The position numbers and the translations under genes were made by a program. The notes beneath the pieces were generated by a model. That model did no database searches and was not told where the DNA came from. It saw only the letters and a program-made list of their open reading frames with translations. This document shows positions 39,705 through 48,302 of a DNA stretch of 64,000 nucleotides, in pieces. Origin of the DNA: Pseudoduganella rivuli (lineage in GTDB: Bacteria; Pseudomonadota; Gammaproteobacteria; Burkholderiales; Burkholderiaceae_D); NCBI RefSeq assembly GCF_009674485.1, contig NZ_WKJJ01000001.1, positions 234,265 to 298,264 of the forward strand. Direction: 5' to 3'. Numbering within the stretch: the first letter of the stretch is position 1; every line of letters begins with the position of its first letter.

Positions 39705-41615
39705 TTAGTTAAACACGGCAACGAAGCCGCCGTGCGGCTTCAAGGTGATGGCGGCTTTGCCCGCCAATAATTCCGCCTGTGAAAATTCCCGTTCGCCGGC
39801 GCCATCGGTGATCAGCACGCCTTTGCGCTTGCCCATAAAGGACAGATCCAACGTCACCGTGCGCTCGGCCGGGTCGGCATTCAGGCCGGCGACGTACCAG
39901 CGCCGGCCCGCCTTGCGCGCGATGGCGACATGGCTGCCCGGATAGCCCGCCAGGAAGCGGCTGTCATCCCAGCTCGCCGGCAAGTCGCGCAGGAACGTTT
40001 TCACATAGGCGGGGACCGTCGCCATGCCCTCCGGGATTTCCGCATAGTGCTGTATCCCGGACAGGAACAGCACCGACTCGGCCAGCTCGAAGCCGTTGCG
40101 GGTGCCGCGCTTGCTGTTCGGCCTGTCCGCGAACACCATCGGCGTGAAATCCATCGGGTCGAACAAGTTGCGGGTGAACGGCACGGTGGCGGCATGGCGC
40201 GCCACCTTGTCCTGGTCTGGCTCGAAGATGACGAACTCGAAGCCGCGGATGGCCTCCGCCGTCATCAGGTTCGGGTAAGTGCGCTGCCAGCCGCGCGGCA
40301 AGGTCGCGCCGTGGAAGTTGACCAGTATGCCCGCGTCGGCGGCATCTTTCAGGATGTCGACGTAATACTGGATCATCGACTGGCCATCGCCGCCAAAGAA
40401 ATCGATCTTGACGCCTTTCACCCCCATCCCGCTCAGGCGCGCGAATTCCCTCACGCGCTTTTCACGCGTCAGCAGGGCGTCGCGCGGGGTCATGGGCGTG
40501 TCGTTCCAGGCGCCCGCCGAGTTGTACCAGAGGATCAGGCCGATTCCCTTGCCGGCCCCATAGCGCGCCAGTTCCCTGATCTTGTCGTCGCCTATTTTCT
40601 CGTCCCAGCCGGCGTCGATCAGGGTGTAATCCCACCGCATGTCGGCCGCATAGTCGATGAACTTCTTTTGCACGTCAAACACGGTGTAGTCGTCCTTCAG
40701 AATCGCCCAACTCCACGACGCACGGCCCGGCCGCACCAGCTTCCGGTCAAACCGGATGGCCGGCGCGGCGAGGTCGCTGCCCAGGGTCGAATCCATCACG
40801 GTCCGCAGGCTGCCCACGGCCAGTACGCGCCAGGGCGTGACCATGGCGCCGGTGGTCTCGGCCAGCAGCTTGCCGTTGCTGAACACTTCACGCGGGTCCG
40901 GCAACCCGATACGGTAGACGCCGTTCGGCGACAGGGTATCGAGCCGCGATGCATGGAAACTGCCATCCATGCCCGCTTCGGTCAGCGCCACCCAGGTATC
41001 GCCGCTCTTGAACAGCGCCGGAAATACCCACCCGGCGTTGAGCGGCGCCGGCATGCCGACCGGGATATCGTGCGTGTAATGCTCCTCGTAGGAGGGGTTG
41101 GTCCCCTTCCAGCCGGTCTTCGCGACCGACATCGGCTGCAGGAAAGCGCGTGCTTGCGGCAAGAAAGCGAAACCGGTGGTCTCGTTGACGAACGTCTTGG
41201 TGGCGATCGACGGATCGGCCACCACGTAGCGGAACGCCAGGCCGTCGTCCGACACGCGGAATGCCACGTCCATCCGCTGCCCGGCGGCGTTGCTCACCGA
41301 GTAGACTTGCTCGTTGGCACGGTAGTGGATCTGGCGGCGCTTCCCGACCGCCATGCGGTAATCCTCGGAAAGTGCTTTTACCGGCGTGGTCTTCACCAAT
41401 GTCAGCTCGCGCGAGAAATCGGCGCCGGCCAGTTGCAGGCCAAGCGGCGACGGCCGCAGCACCGGCTGGCCGTTGCGCGTGACGGCATAGGTCAGCATGT
41501 GGTCCGGCCCGACCGCCAATGTGACATCGAGCTCTTTATTGGGGCTTTGCAAGGCGTGCGCGGCGCCACTGGCCAGGGTCGCGATCCATAGTGCGGCGAT
41601 ATTCGTTCGTTTCAT
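39705..41615 (-). CDS. GH97 glycosidase, retaining alpha-galactosidase type
   Basis: Secreted GH97 enzyme of 636 residues with a signal peptide (1-21), an N-terminal beta-super-sandwich (about 25-280), a TIM barrel (about 285-540) and a C-terminal beta domain. The barrel has Asp405 in GVKIDFFGGDGQ, the nucleophile position of the retaining GH97 subgroup (alpha-galactosidases), and a Glu in NLMTAEAIRGFEF as the likely acid/base. The inverting alpha-glucosidase subgroup lacks the nucleophile Asp, so alpha-galactosidase is the better guess. It starts 44 bp after the stop of giant gene D and probably belongs to that operon. Ribosome binding looks weak. Confidence 0.9.
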   Translation of the reverse strand: MKRTNIAALWIATLASGAAHALQSPNKELDVTLAVGPDHMLTYAVTRNGQPVLRPSPLGLQLAGADFSRELTLVKTTPVKALSEDYRMAVGKRRQIHYRANEQVYSVSNAAGQRMDVAFRVSDDGLAFRYVVADPSIATKTFVNETTGFAFLPQARAFLQPMSVAKTGWKGTNPSYEEHYTHDIPVGMPAPLNAGWVFPALFKSGDTWVALTEAGMDGSFHASRLDTLSPNGVYRIGLPDPREVFSNGKLLAETTGAMVTPWRVLAVGSLRTVMDSTLGSDLAAPAIRFDRKLVRPGRASWSWAILKDDYTVFDVQKKFIDYAADMRWDYTLIDAGWDEKIGDDKIRELARYGAGKGIGLILWYNSAGAWNDTPMTPRDALLTREKRVREFARLSGMGVKGVKIDFFGGDGQSMIQYYVDILKDAADAGILVNFHGATLPRGWQRTYPNLMTAEAIRGFEFVIFEPDQDKVARHAATVPFTRNLFDPMDFTPMVFADRPNSKRGTRNGFELAESVLFLSGIQHYAEIPEGMATVPAYVKTFLRDLPASWDDSRFLAGYPGSHVAIARKAGRRWYVAGLNADPAERTVTLDLSFMGKRKGVLITDGAGEREFSQAELLAGKAAITLKPHGGFVAVFN

Positions 41616-41659
41616 ATTCAGTGATTCTTAAAAAAGTAAATGGGGTATGCTGGCGATCT

Positions 41660-44600
41660 TCATTCCCATCCCTGGAAGTTACCTTGGTAAAGCGCGGGTA
41701 TATAGCCGACCACGGAACGCCCCGGATTGCTGAAGGTCAGCGGTACACTGATGGTGGCGCCGGCGCCCAATGCGCCGGACAGCGTGACATATGGCGCGCC
41801 GCCGTCGACGCCGCTGGCGTTGTCCAGCGTGAGGCCTGCGGACAAGCCGTTCAGCTTGAGCCGCAGCGGACCAGCCAGCGCGGCGCCGGTGAGATTGGTC
41901 ACCGTGACGCTGCCGGCATATTTGCCGGTGGCGCGGTTCAGGGTGGCGCCTTGCTGCGTCAGCTTCACGCCCGCGCCCAGGTCCAGCGGGCCGATATTCA
42001 CGGCCAGCGAGCGGGCCGGTTCCACGTTGCCGGCCTGGTCCACGCTCCAGTAGGACACACTGTGGACGCCCCTGGTGCTCAACGCGACCGTGTTGCCAGT
42101 CTGCCGCGCGCCGCCGTCCACCGTGTAATAGGTGGCGACAGCGGGCGAACCGGCATCGGCCGCGACGGCCAGTCCCAGCGAGACATCGCCCGTATACCAG
42201 CCATTCACCGGTGCGGCCGGGTTGACGGTTACACTGGTGAGCGGCGCGCTGCGATCGATCGTGAGCGTGGCGTTTTTCGCCGCCTCGACATTGCCCGCCT
42301 TGTCCACGCTCCAGAACTGCAGCGCATACGTGCCATCCGCCGTGAACAGCGCGGCATTGCCGGTTTGCTGGGCGCCGCCGTTGACCTTGAAGTAAGTCGC
42401 CGCCACGCCGGAACTGTTGTCGGTGGCACTGAAGGTCACGGTGGTGTCCTGGCTCACCGGCGTGGCCGGCGTGTTACTGGTGGTAACCGGCGGCGTTGCA
42501 TCCGCGGCCTGCACGGTCCCGTGCAAGCGCAGTTCGGACAGGTTGCCGTACCAGGTGTTGCCGTTATATACGCGGAGATAGCGGTAAGGCACGCCGCTGG
42601 AAGCCGGCAGGGTTTGCCACTCCGCCGTCGCGGCCGCTCCCGGCGTCAGGCTGGTCCAAGTAACATTGTCATTCGATCCCTGCACCACCGTGCCTTTGGC
42701 CCTGGCGGTCTGGTCTTGCCGCGCCGTCAGCTCCACTTTGGTCAGCGTGGCCTGGTTGCCCGCCTTGAAGTCGAATGTAATATAGGCGGCGGTGCCGGAA
42801 TTATTGGCGCCGGTGCGGTAGTCCGTGCTCGATCCCAGGTTGCCGTCAAACAGCGCATTCGTTATCGACAGCGTGGACGCCGCCGTCCGGTTGACGGTGG
42901 AATCGATCAGGGTGGCGATACTGGTCACGTTCTTGATCACGTCCGCCTCGTCCACCAGGGTCAGGCCGGTGCCATCGGTGGTCGCGGTGCCCGGGTAGCC
43001 GTCCTTGCCGCTCTGCGTCTTATAGTTGATGGCGAACGTCACCGCGCCAGCTGCCGTACCTTGCGGCAGGATGGCCGTGGCCGTGAAGTTGACGTTGTCG
43101 GTGGTTGCCACCGTGGCCGGCACGCCCTGGATCGTGGCGCTGACATTGTTGATGGCTTCCTTGGCCGTGAACGCCACCTTGACCGCGTTGCCCGGCACGA
43201 TGCGGGTGCGCAGCGCCTGGGCGGAGCTGAGCGACGCCGTTGCGATCATGTTCACCGACTCCACCGCGCCATACATGCGCAGCTCGGCCATATTGCCGTA
43301 CCAAGCATTGCCGTTGGTCACACGGATATAGCGGTATGGCGTGGTGCTGCTGATCTTCAGCGTCTGCCAGTCCGACGAGCCCGCTGCGCCCGGAGAAATC
43401 GACGTCCACGTCACATTGTCGTTCGAGCCCTGCACCACGGTGCCGCCGATGCGCGACGCATACTGGTCTTGCCGCCCGATCATTTCCACCCGGGACAGCG
43501 TCGCCAACCCGCCACCTTTAAAGTCGAACTTGATCCAGCCGCCATTGCCCGAACCATTGACGCGGAAATCCGTGTAGGTCGCCAGGTTACTGTCGAGCAG
43601 CGCGTTGGCCTGCGCCAGCACGTCGGTCTGGTTCCTGCCGCTGGAATCGCTCAGCGCCGTCAGGCCGATCGGGTTGATCAGGCCGGCCTGGTCGGAAATG
43701 AACAGCGACGAACCGTCGGTGGTGAACAGGGTCGGTTCGGCATCAACCCCTGCCTGCGTCTTGTAGTTGATGACGAATTTGACGTTGCCGGCCGGCGCGC
43801 CGGCATTCGCGACCCAGGTGGCCGTCCAATTCAGGTTATCGGTGGTGGTGACCGTGGCTGGCTGGCCTTGCACCGTCACATTGACGTTGTTGACGGCTTC
43901 CCTGGTCTGGAATGCCAGCTTGACCGTATTGCCCGGAACGATACGCTTCTTGATGCTTTGTTCTGAGCTCATCGACACCGCCGCGATCTGGTTGACGGTT
44001 TCATAGCGGGTACCGAAGATACGGAATTCGCCCACTTCAAGGATGGAGTAGGTCGGGCGCACCATTTGCAGTTTGAAGAAGCGGAAGCGCTGGTTCTTCA
44101 ATGCGTCCATCACCTGCAAGGTTTGCATGTCGTCCGAGACGACGGTCAGGCCGGTCGTCAGCTGGGTCCAGTTTTCACTGTCATTGGAACCGAACATCGC
44201 CACGCCGCCGATCCGTTCCGGGAAACTGGCGCGTACCTGCATCTGGAACTGTGACGCTTGAGCCTTGAAGTCCGGGCCGAAGTCCATGATATGCGCCAGG
44301 TTGGGGGCATAGGTGCCGGGGGCGGTCGACCACGTGGTTGCCGTGTTGTCGAGCAGCCTGGGCACGGCCGTGCCGAAGGTGGACGACACGAACATGTTTA
44401 CGTAATTCACGCTGCCGTCAGCCAGCAATGGCGTTAATTCCTGCAAGCCCTTGACGGCCGCGTCCAGCGTGGCCAGTTTTTGCAGGAACACCGTGTCGCT
44501 GGCGCTGCCGGCCGCACTGGTGGTATCGGCATACACGGCGTTATATGCATTCTGGGTCGACGTCACGTACAGCGTATTGGGTCGATAGGTGGCGATGACG

Positions 44601-46660
44601 GCGCCGATCGCGCCTTGCCGGTCGCCGGCCACGGTGATTTTCACGACTTTGCTGGTCACCGTGGCGCCGTCCGACGTGGTGACGACAAAGGAATACACCC
44701 CGGCCTGCGTGGGTGTCCACGAAAACGCGCCGGTAACGGTATCGAAGCTGGCGCCGGCCGGTAAGTTGTCGGCCTGGTAAGTGAGGGTGTCTCCGGCGCC
44801 GGCGTCGGCGGCGGCAAAACTGCGGGTGACCGCCGCACCGGAGCCGGCATAGGTGACCAGGCTCACGTCCATTGCGCCGTCCGTAAACACCGGCGCGGTC
44901 AGGTTGGCGCCCTGTACGTTGATATGGTCGATGTCGACTTGCGCTCCGGCGCCGCGCACCGTCAGGAACAGCATGTCGCCCAGGCTGTGGAATGCATCCA
45001 GCGCCACGCTGACATAGCGCCACAGGCCCTGGGTATCGGGCAGCGCGATGCTGTCGTCGAACGCTTCCAGCGTCGCCACGCCATTGGTGCGGATGCGGAA
45101 CGCGATGTTTTTCGAGCCGTTGCCATAGCCGGCCACGGCCAGCCGGGTGCCGGCCGAGGTGGTCGGGATACGGATGAACGACGCGGTGTCATCCTGCATC
45201 GTGCCCGCCTCGCCTTCCAGCACCGTGTAACGGTCCTCTACTTCGCGGTAAGGTTCAACGATGGGTTTCTTCAACAGTTGCCCGCCTTCGCTTTCCGCCG
45301 CGGCGGGAATGAATAGCCAGTAATCCCCGCCGCCATCGACGCCATCCCAGTTGTAGCTGGTGCGCGCCGCGAACATGCGGCTGAAATACGGGGCGCGTTG
45401 CTCGATATCGACGCCCTTGACGTACTTGTAGTAATAGTAAGGTTCCCATGTGCCGGAACTCAGGCGTCCCCGGTAGGCGGGCGCGATTTCCCGGTACACG
45501 ATAGTGGGCGTGCCATTGGCATCGGTATGCGAAGCGGTCGGCGTCCACGGCGTCTCGTTGCCCAGCATGTAGCGCGCGAAGTAATCGGCCGCGTCGAGGA
45601 TGCGGTCGTTGAGGAATTCATACGGCCCCACCGCGTCGGGTGCGCTGGATGCCGTGCCGTCCACCGGATCGACCTTGGTGCCCTGTGCGTTGAGCAGACG
45701 GGCCAGGATGCCGGCATTGGTGATGTCGCCGCCACCGTGCGCCTGGTCGCGCCCCATTTCCACGTGCTGCACCATCGGTGTCACGGCTGCGCCGGTCAAA
45801 TCGTTCTTATCGACCAGGCGGAACAATGGCTTGATGGCGCCATTCTGGCCCTGGTCCTCAGCGGTCCGGTTGACCGTGAACCATTCCACCCCTTCGTTAT
45901 AGCGGGCCCGGTTGCCCGTGAAAATATACCCGGACATGGCGCCCAGCAGCGGATACAGGTGCTGATTCATGAAGCGCCAATTGGTGTGCTGGAAGGTTTC
46001 AATGACCGGTGTAATCAGGTTGTTGCTGAAATTCGCCGTATCCTGCGCCGACCACTCCAGCGCGGGGGTCTGGCAACTGGTGTAGCGCAGGATCTCCGCA
46101 GCCGCCACCATGCGCGACAAGGGAATGCCGGTGTGGATGTGCGCATCGTTGAAATACGCGTATTTCGAAGGATCCATTTGCCCCCAGATGCGGATAATGC
46201 CCATCGCGTTGGCGCGATAGACTTCATCGCCAGTGATGTAATACAGCAGCGCCTGGGTATAGGCCTTCAGGCCGTCCGCGATGAATTTCGAATTGAAGCT
46301 CTGGCTACTGAACGCCAGGCTGCCCGGCCTGGTCGGGTCCGAACCTGCGTTGCTGGAACCAACATTGCGCGCCGCGTTGGCCGACAGCAGCATGGCATTG
46401 AAATGCGTATTCCACGGTTCTTTTTGCGCCAGCACCTGGGTGCGCACGTTCTCCAGCATTTCCCTGGTCAAGCCAACGCCCGGGTGCGTAAAGCCGTTCG
46501 CGTCAATGGTTTCATGGATGGCTGGCTGATAGGCGGTCGCCAGGGTCACGATGGAGTCGGCGGCCTGCGCCGGCAACGGTATCAGCGCGGTGGCCAAGCC
46601 CCATGCGGCTAGCGCCGCGGCGACGCTCGCCGCCAGCCGTTTGGTTTGATTTTTATTCAT
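41660..46660 (-). CDS. Giant secreted multidomain lyase-like protein D
   Basis: Fourth paralogue, 1,666 residues from the ATG at 46660, which has GGAG eight bases upstream and opens the signal peptide; an upstream in-frame start at 46693 is not preferred. N-terminal lyase-like domain with HTNWRFMNQHLY and GRDQAHGGGD, then the same modules as proteins A to C, but the C-terminal half is the most divergent of the four (for example extra residues in the second OmpL47 repeat and a GWE tail after the shared C-terminal motif). It heads a probable operon with GH97 and is divergent from the GntR genes across a 55-bp perfect palindrome, so it appears to be under different control from proteins A to C. 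Confidence 0.85.
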   Translation of the reverse strand: MNKNQTKRLAASVAAALAAWGLATALIPLPAQAADSIVTLATAYQPAIHETIDANGFTHPGVGLTREMLENVRTQVLAQKEPWNTHFNAMLLSANAARNVGSSNAGSDPTRPGSLAFSSQSFNSKFIADGLKAYTQALLYYITGDEVYRANAMGIIRIWGQMDPSKYAYFNDAHIHTGIPLSRMVAAAEILRYTSCQTPALEWSAQDTANFSNNLITPVIETFQHTNWRFMNQHLYPLLGAMSGYIFTGNRARYNEGVEWFTVNRTAEDQGQNGAIKPLFRLVDKNDLTGAAVTPMVQHVEMGRDQAHGGGDITNAGILARLLNAQGTKVDPVDGTASSAPDAVGPYEFLNDRILDAADYFARYMLGNETPWTPTASHTDANGTPTIVYREIAPAYRGRLSSGTWEPYYYYKYVKGVDIEQRAPYFSRMFAARTSYNWDGVDGGGDYWLFIPAAAESEGGQLLKKPIVEPYREVEDRYTVLEGEAGTMQDDTASFIRIPTTSAGTRLAVAGYGNGSKNIAFRIRTNGVATLEAFDDSIALPDTQGLWRYVSVALDAFHSLGDMLFLTVRGAGAQVDIDHINVQGANLTAPVFTDGAMDVSLVTYAGSGAAVTRSFAAADAGAGDTLTYQADNLPAGASFDTVTGAFSWTPTQAGVYSFVVTTSDGATVTSKVVKITVAGDRQGAIGAVIATYRPNTLYVTSTQNAYNAVYADTTSAAGSASDTVFLQKLATLDAAVKGLQELTPLLADGSVNYVNMFVSSTFGTAVPRLLDNTATTWSTAPGTYAPNLAHIMDFGPDFKAQASQFQMQVRASFPERIGGVAMFGSNDSENWTQLTTGLTVVSDDMQTLQVMDALKNQRFRFFKLQMVRPTYSILEVGEFRIFGTRYETVNQIAAVSMSSEQSIKKRIVPGNTVKLAFQTREAVNNVNVTVQGQPATVTTTDNLNWTATWVANAGAPAGNVKFVINYKTQAGVDAEPTLFTTDGSSLFISDQAGLINPIGLTALSDSSGRNQTDVLAQANALLDSNLATYTDFRVNGSGNGGWIKFDFKGGGLATLSRVEMIGRQDQYASRIGGTVVQGSNDNVTWTSISPGAAGSSDWQTLKISSTTPYRYIRVTNGNAWYGNMAELRMYGAVESVNMIATASLSSAQALRTRIVPGNAVKVAFTAKEAINNVSATIQGVPATVATTDNVNFTATAILPQGTAAGAVTFAINYKTQSGKDGYPGTATTDGTGLTLVDEADVIKNVTSIATLIDSTVNRTAASTLSITNALFDGNLGSSTDYRTGANNSGTAAYITFDFKAGNQATLTKVELTARQDQTARAKGTVVQGSNDNVTWTSLTPGAAATAEWQTLPASSGVPYRYLRVYNGNTWYGNLSELRLHGTVQAADATPPVTTSNTPATPVSQDTTVTFSATDNSSGVAATYFKVNGGAQQTGNAALFTADGTYALQFWSVDKAGNVEAAKNATLTIDRSAPLTSVTVNPAAPVNGWYTGDVSLGLAVAADAGSPAVATYYTVDGGARQTGNTVALSTRGVHSVSYWSVDQAGNVEPARSLAVNIGPLDLGAGVKLTQQGATLNRATGKYAGSVTVTNLTGAALAGPLRLKLNGLSAGLTLDNASGVDGGAPYVTLSGALGAGATISVPLTFSNPGRSVVGYIPALYQGNFQGWE

Positions 46661-46728
46661 TTGTGGTCTCCATTGTGTGGGCGATGATTCCAACGTGAAA
46701 TTTGCATCAGCGAAGCCATGCTAGCATA

Positions 46729-46783
46729 TGCACTAAAACATTAGTTATCGATATCTGATATCGATAACTAATGTTTTAGTGCA
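46729..46783. promoter_or_regulatory. 55-bp perfect palindrome combining LacI- and GntR-type sites
   Basis: Arms of 27 bp (46729-46755 and 46757-46783) are perfectly inverted around a single T at 46756. Each arm holds, from outside in, the GntR-type dyad (46729-46745 and 46767-46783) and a LacI-type site with one mismatch (GTTATCGATATC at 46744-46755; GATATCGATAAC at 46757-46768). It lies between giant gene D (69 bp away) and the first GntR gene (64 bp away) and should control both. Confidence 0.8.
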
Positions 46784-46846
46784 ACTTCGATATAAGGGAA
46801 TGCCTGTCCCGGCCCAACGCGCTAAAATATCACCTCGATACCACCA

Positions 46847-47554
46847 ATGAGCACCATGGATTTGTCACTTCTTGAAGGAACGTTTGATCTTGCGAAAGGA
46901 CCTTCCGCGTCGACGCAGATCTATGACTACCTGCGAGCAAAAATCGTGTCGCTGGAATTCACGCCGGGCACGGTATTGCCCCGGCCCGAACTGGCGCGCT
47001 TTTTCAACGTTTCCGTAACACCGGTGCGCGATGCGCTATTGCGCCTGGAAGAGGAAGGCCTGGTCGACATTTTTCCGCAACATGCCACCCGGGTACGCGA
47101 AGTCGACCTTGATTCCGCCCGCCACGCGCAGTTCCTGCGCCTGGCACTGGAACTCGAGGTGGCCAGGACGCTGGCCAGCCAAGAGGACAGCAGCGTGCCG
47201 GCACGCCTGCGGCAACTGGTGGAGACGCAAAGAAGTTGCTGGGCGCGGAAAGACGTCGAGGGGTTTATCGCTGCCGACCAGGAATTCCACCGGCACCTGT
47301 TCACCGCGGCCAACGCGGAGCGGCTGTGGCATACGTTGCGTGCCCGCAGCGGCAACATGGACCGCTTACGCCGCTTGCACCTGCCGCTCAACAACAAAGC
47401 CGAGTCGGTGCTGCGGCAGCACGCCGAGCTGGTGGACGCCATCGAGCAGCGCGATCCCGCCCTGGCGGAAGACCGTGTCCGCCGCCATCTGGGCGGGACG
47501 CTGTCGCAACTCAACGACTTGCGGAACACTTATCCGCAGTATCTGAAGGAATAA
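46847..47554 (+). CDS. GntR-family regulator, FCD (FadR-like) type, first of two
   Basis: Transcription factor of 235 residues. The winged helix-turn-helix (about 20-90) includes IYDYLRAKI, LPRPELARFFNVSVTPVRDA and the wing VDIFPQHATRV. The helical FCD effector domain (about 100-225) often binds a metal and an organic or sugar acid. It is probably autoregulated through the adjacent palindrome and is the best candidate, with its neighbour, for recognising the ACTAA-N4-TTAGT dyad that also precedes gudD and the GH59/GH43 pair. Since gudD acts on glucarate, a uronate or aldarate effector is plausible but inferred. Confidence 0.92.
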   Translation: MSTMDLSLLEGTFDLAKGPSASTQIYDYLRAKIVSLEFTPGTVLPRPELARFFNVSVTPVRDALLRLEEEGLVDIFPQHATRVREVDLDSARHAQFLRLALELEVARTLASQEDSSVPARLRQLVETQRSCWARKDVEGFIAADQEFHRHLFTAANAERLWHTLRARSGNMDRLRRLHLPLNNKAESVLRQHAELVDAIEQRDPALAEDRVRRHLGGTLSQLNDLRNTYPQYLKE

Positions 47555-47557
47555 CCC

Positions 47558-48262
47558 GTGGCTTTCGGCCCCTTCCCCGTTCCATTCAAGCTCGACCGCA
47601 CACGGACCGCGTCCGCCCAGGCATACGACCACCTGAGGGAACTGATCACGACCATGATGCTGGCCCCCGGCGCGCCCCTGGACCGGGGCGCGCTGGAGGA
47701 ATATTTCAAACTGTCTTCCACGCCGGTACGCGACGCCCTGACCCGCCTGCGCGACGAAAACCTGGTGGACATTTACCCCCAGCACGCGACCATCGTGCGC
47801 GCCATCGATATCACGTCGCTCAACGACGCGCACTTGCTGCGCCTGTCGCTCGAACTGGAAGTGGCCGCCACGCTGGCGCGGCAGCGCGACGCGGCGCTGG
47901 TCCATACACTGGAAGGCCTGGTGTCCCAGCAGGCGTTTGCGCTGTCACGCCAGGATTACGACGGCTTCGTGCGCCTGGACATGGCGTTCCATCGGCACAT
48001 GTTCAGCGCGGCCCAGGTCGAAGCGTTGTGGCACTTCGTGCGCGGCATGAGCGGCAACCTCGACCGCCTGAAGCGATTACACGTGCCGCTGGCCGACAAG
48101 GGCAAGCTGGTGCTGGCCGACCACGCCGCCATCGTCGGCGCCATCGCCAGCGGTGACGAAGCAATGGCGCAAGCCAGCGTCAGGGAACATTTGTCCGGTA
48201 CCCTGGCGCAATTGGAAACGCTGAAGGCGCGCTATCCCGGCTACTTCTTTGCAGCAAAATGA
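47558..48262 (+). CDS. GntR-family regulator, FCD (FadR-like) type, second of two
   Basis: Tandem paralogue of the preceding gene, 234 residues, three bases downstream and so translationally coupled. It has the same fold: HTH with STPVRDALTRLRDENLVDIY and PQHAT, then an FCD domain. The start is GTG at 47558 with AAGGA seven bases upstream. The two recognition helices are similar but not identical (SVTPVRDALLRLEE against SSTPVRDALTRLRD), so they may form heterodimers or read related sites. It converges on the CE12 gene. Confidence 0.92.
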   Translation: MAFGPFPVPFKLDRTRTASAQAYDHLRELITTMMLAPGAPLDRGALEEYFKLSSTPVRDALTRLRDENLVDIYPQHATIVRAIDITSLNDAHLLRLSLELEVAATLARQRDAALVHTLEGLVSQQAFALSRQDYDGFVRLDMAFHRHMFSAAQVEALWHFVRGMSGNLDRLKRLHVPLADKGKLVLADHAAIVGAIASGDEAMAQASVREHLSGTLAQLETLKARYPGYFFAAK

Positions 48263-48302
48263 TGCGCGCCATGACCGTCCGGCACACTGCGGGCCCGGTC
48301 GA

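Noticed and set aside
8388..46660. The internal repeats of the giant genes as tandem-repeat or phase-variable loci
   Set aside because: The repeated modules are diverged domains of 80-140 residues. I see no short tandem repeats or homopolymer tracts in the coding sequence that would give phase variation.
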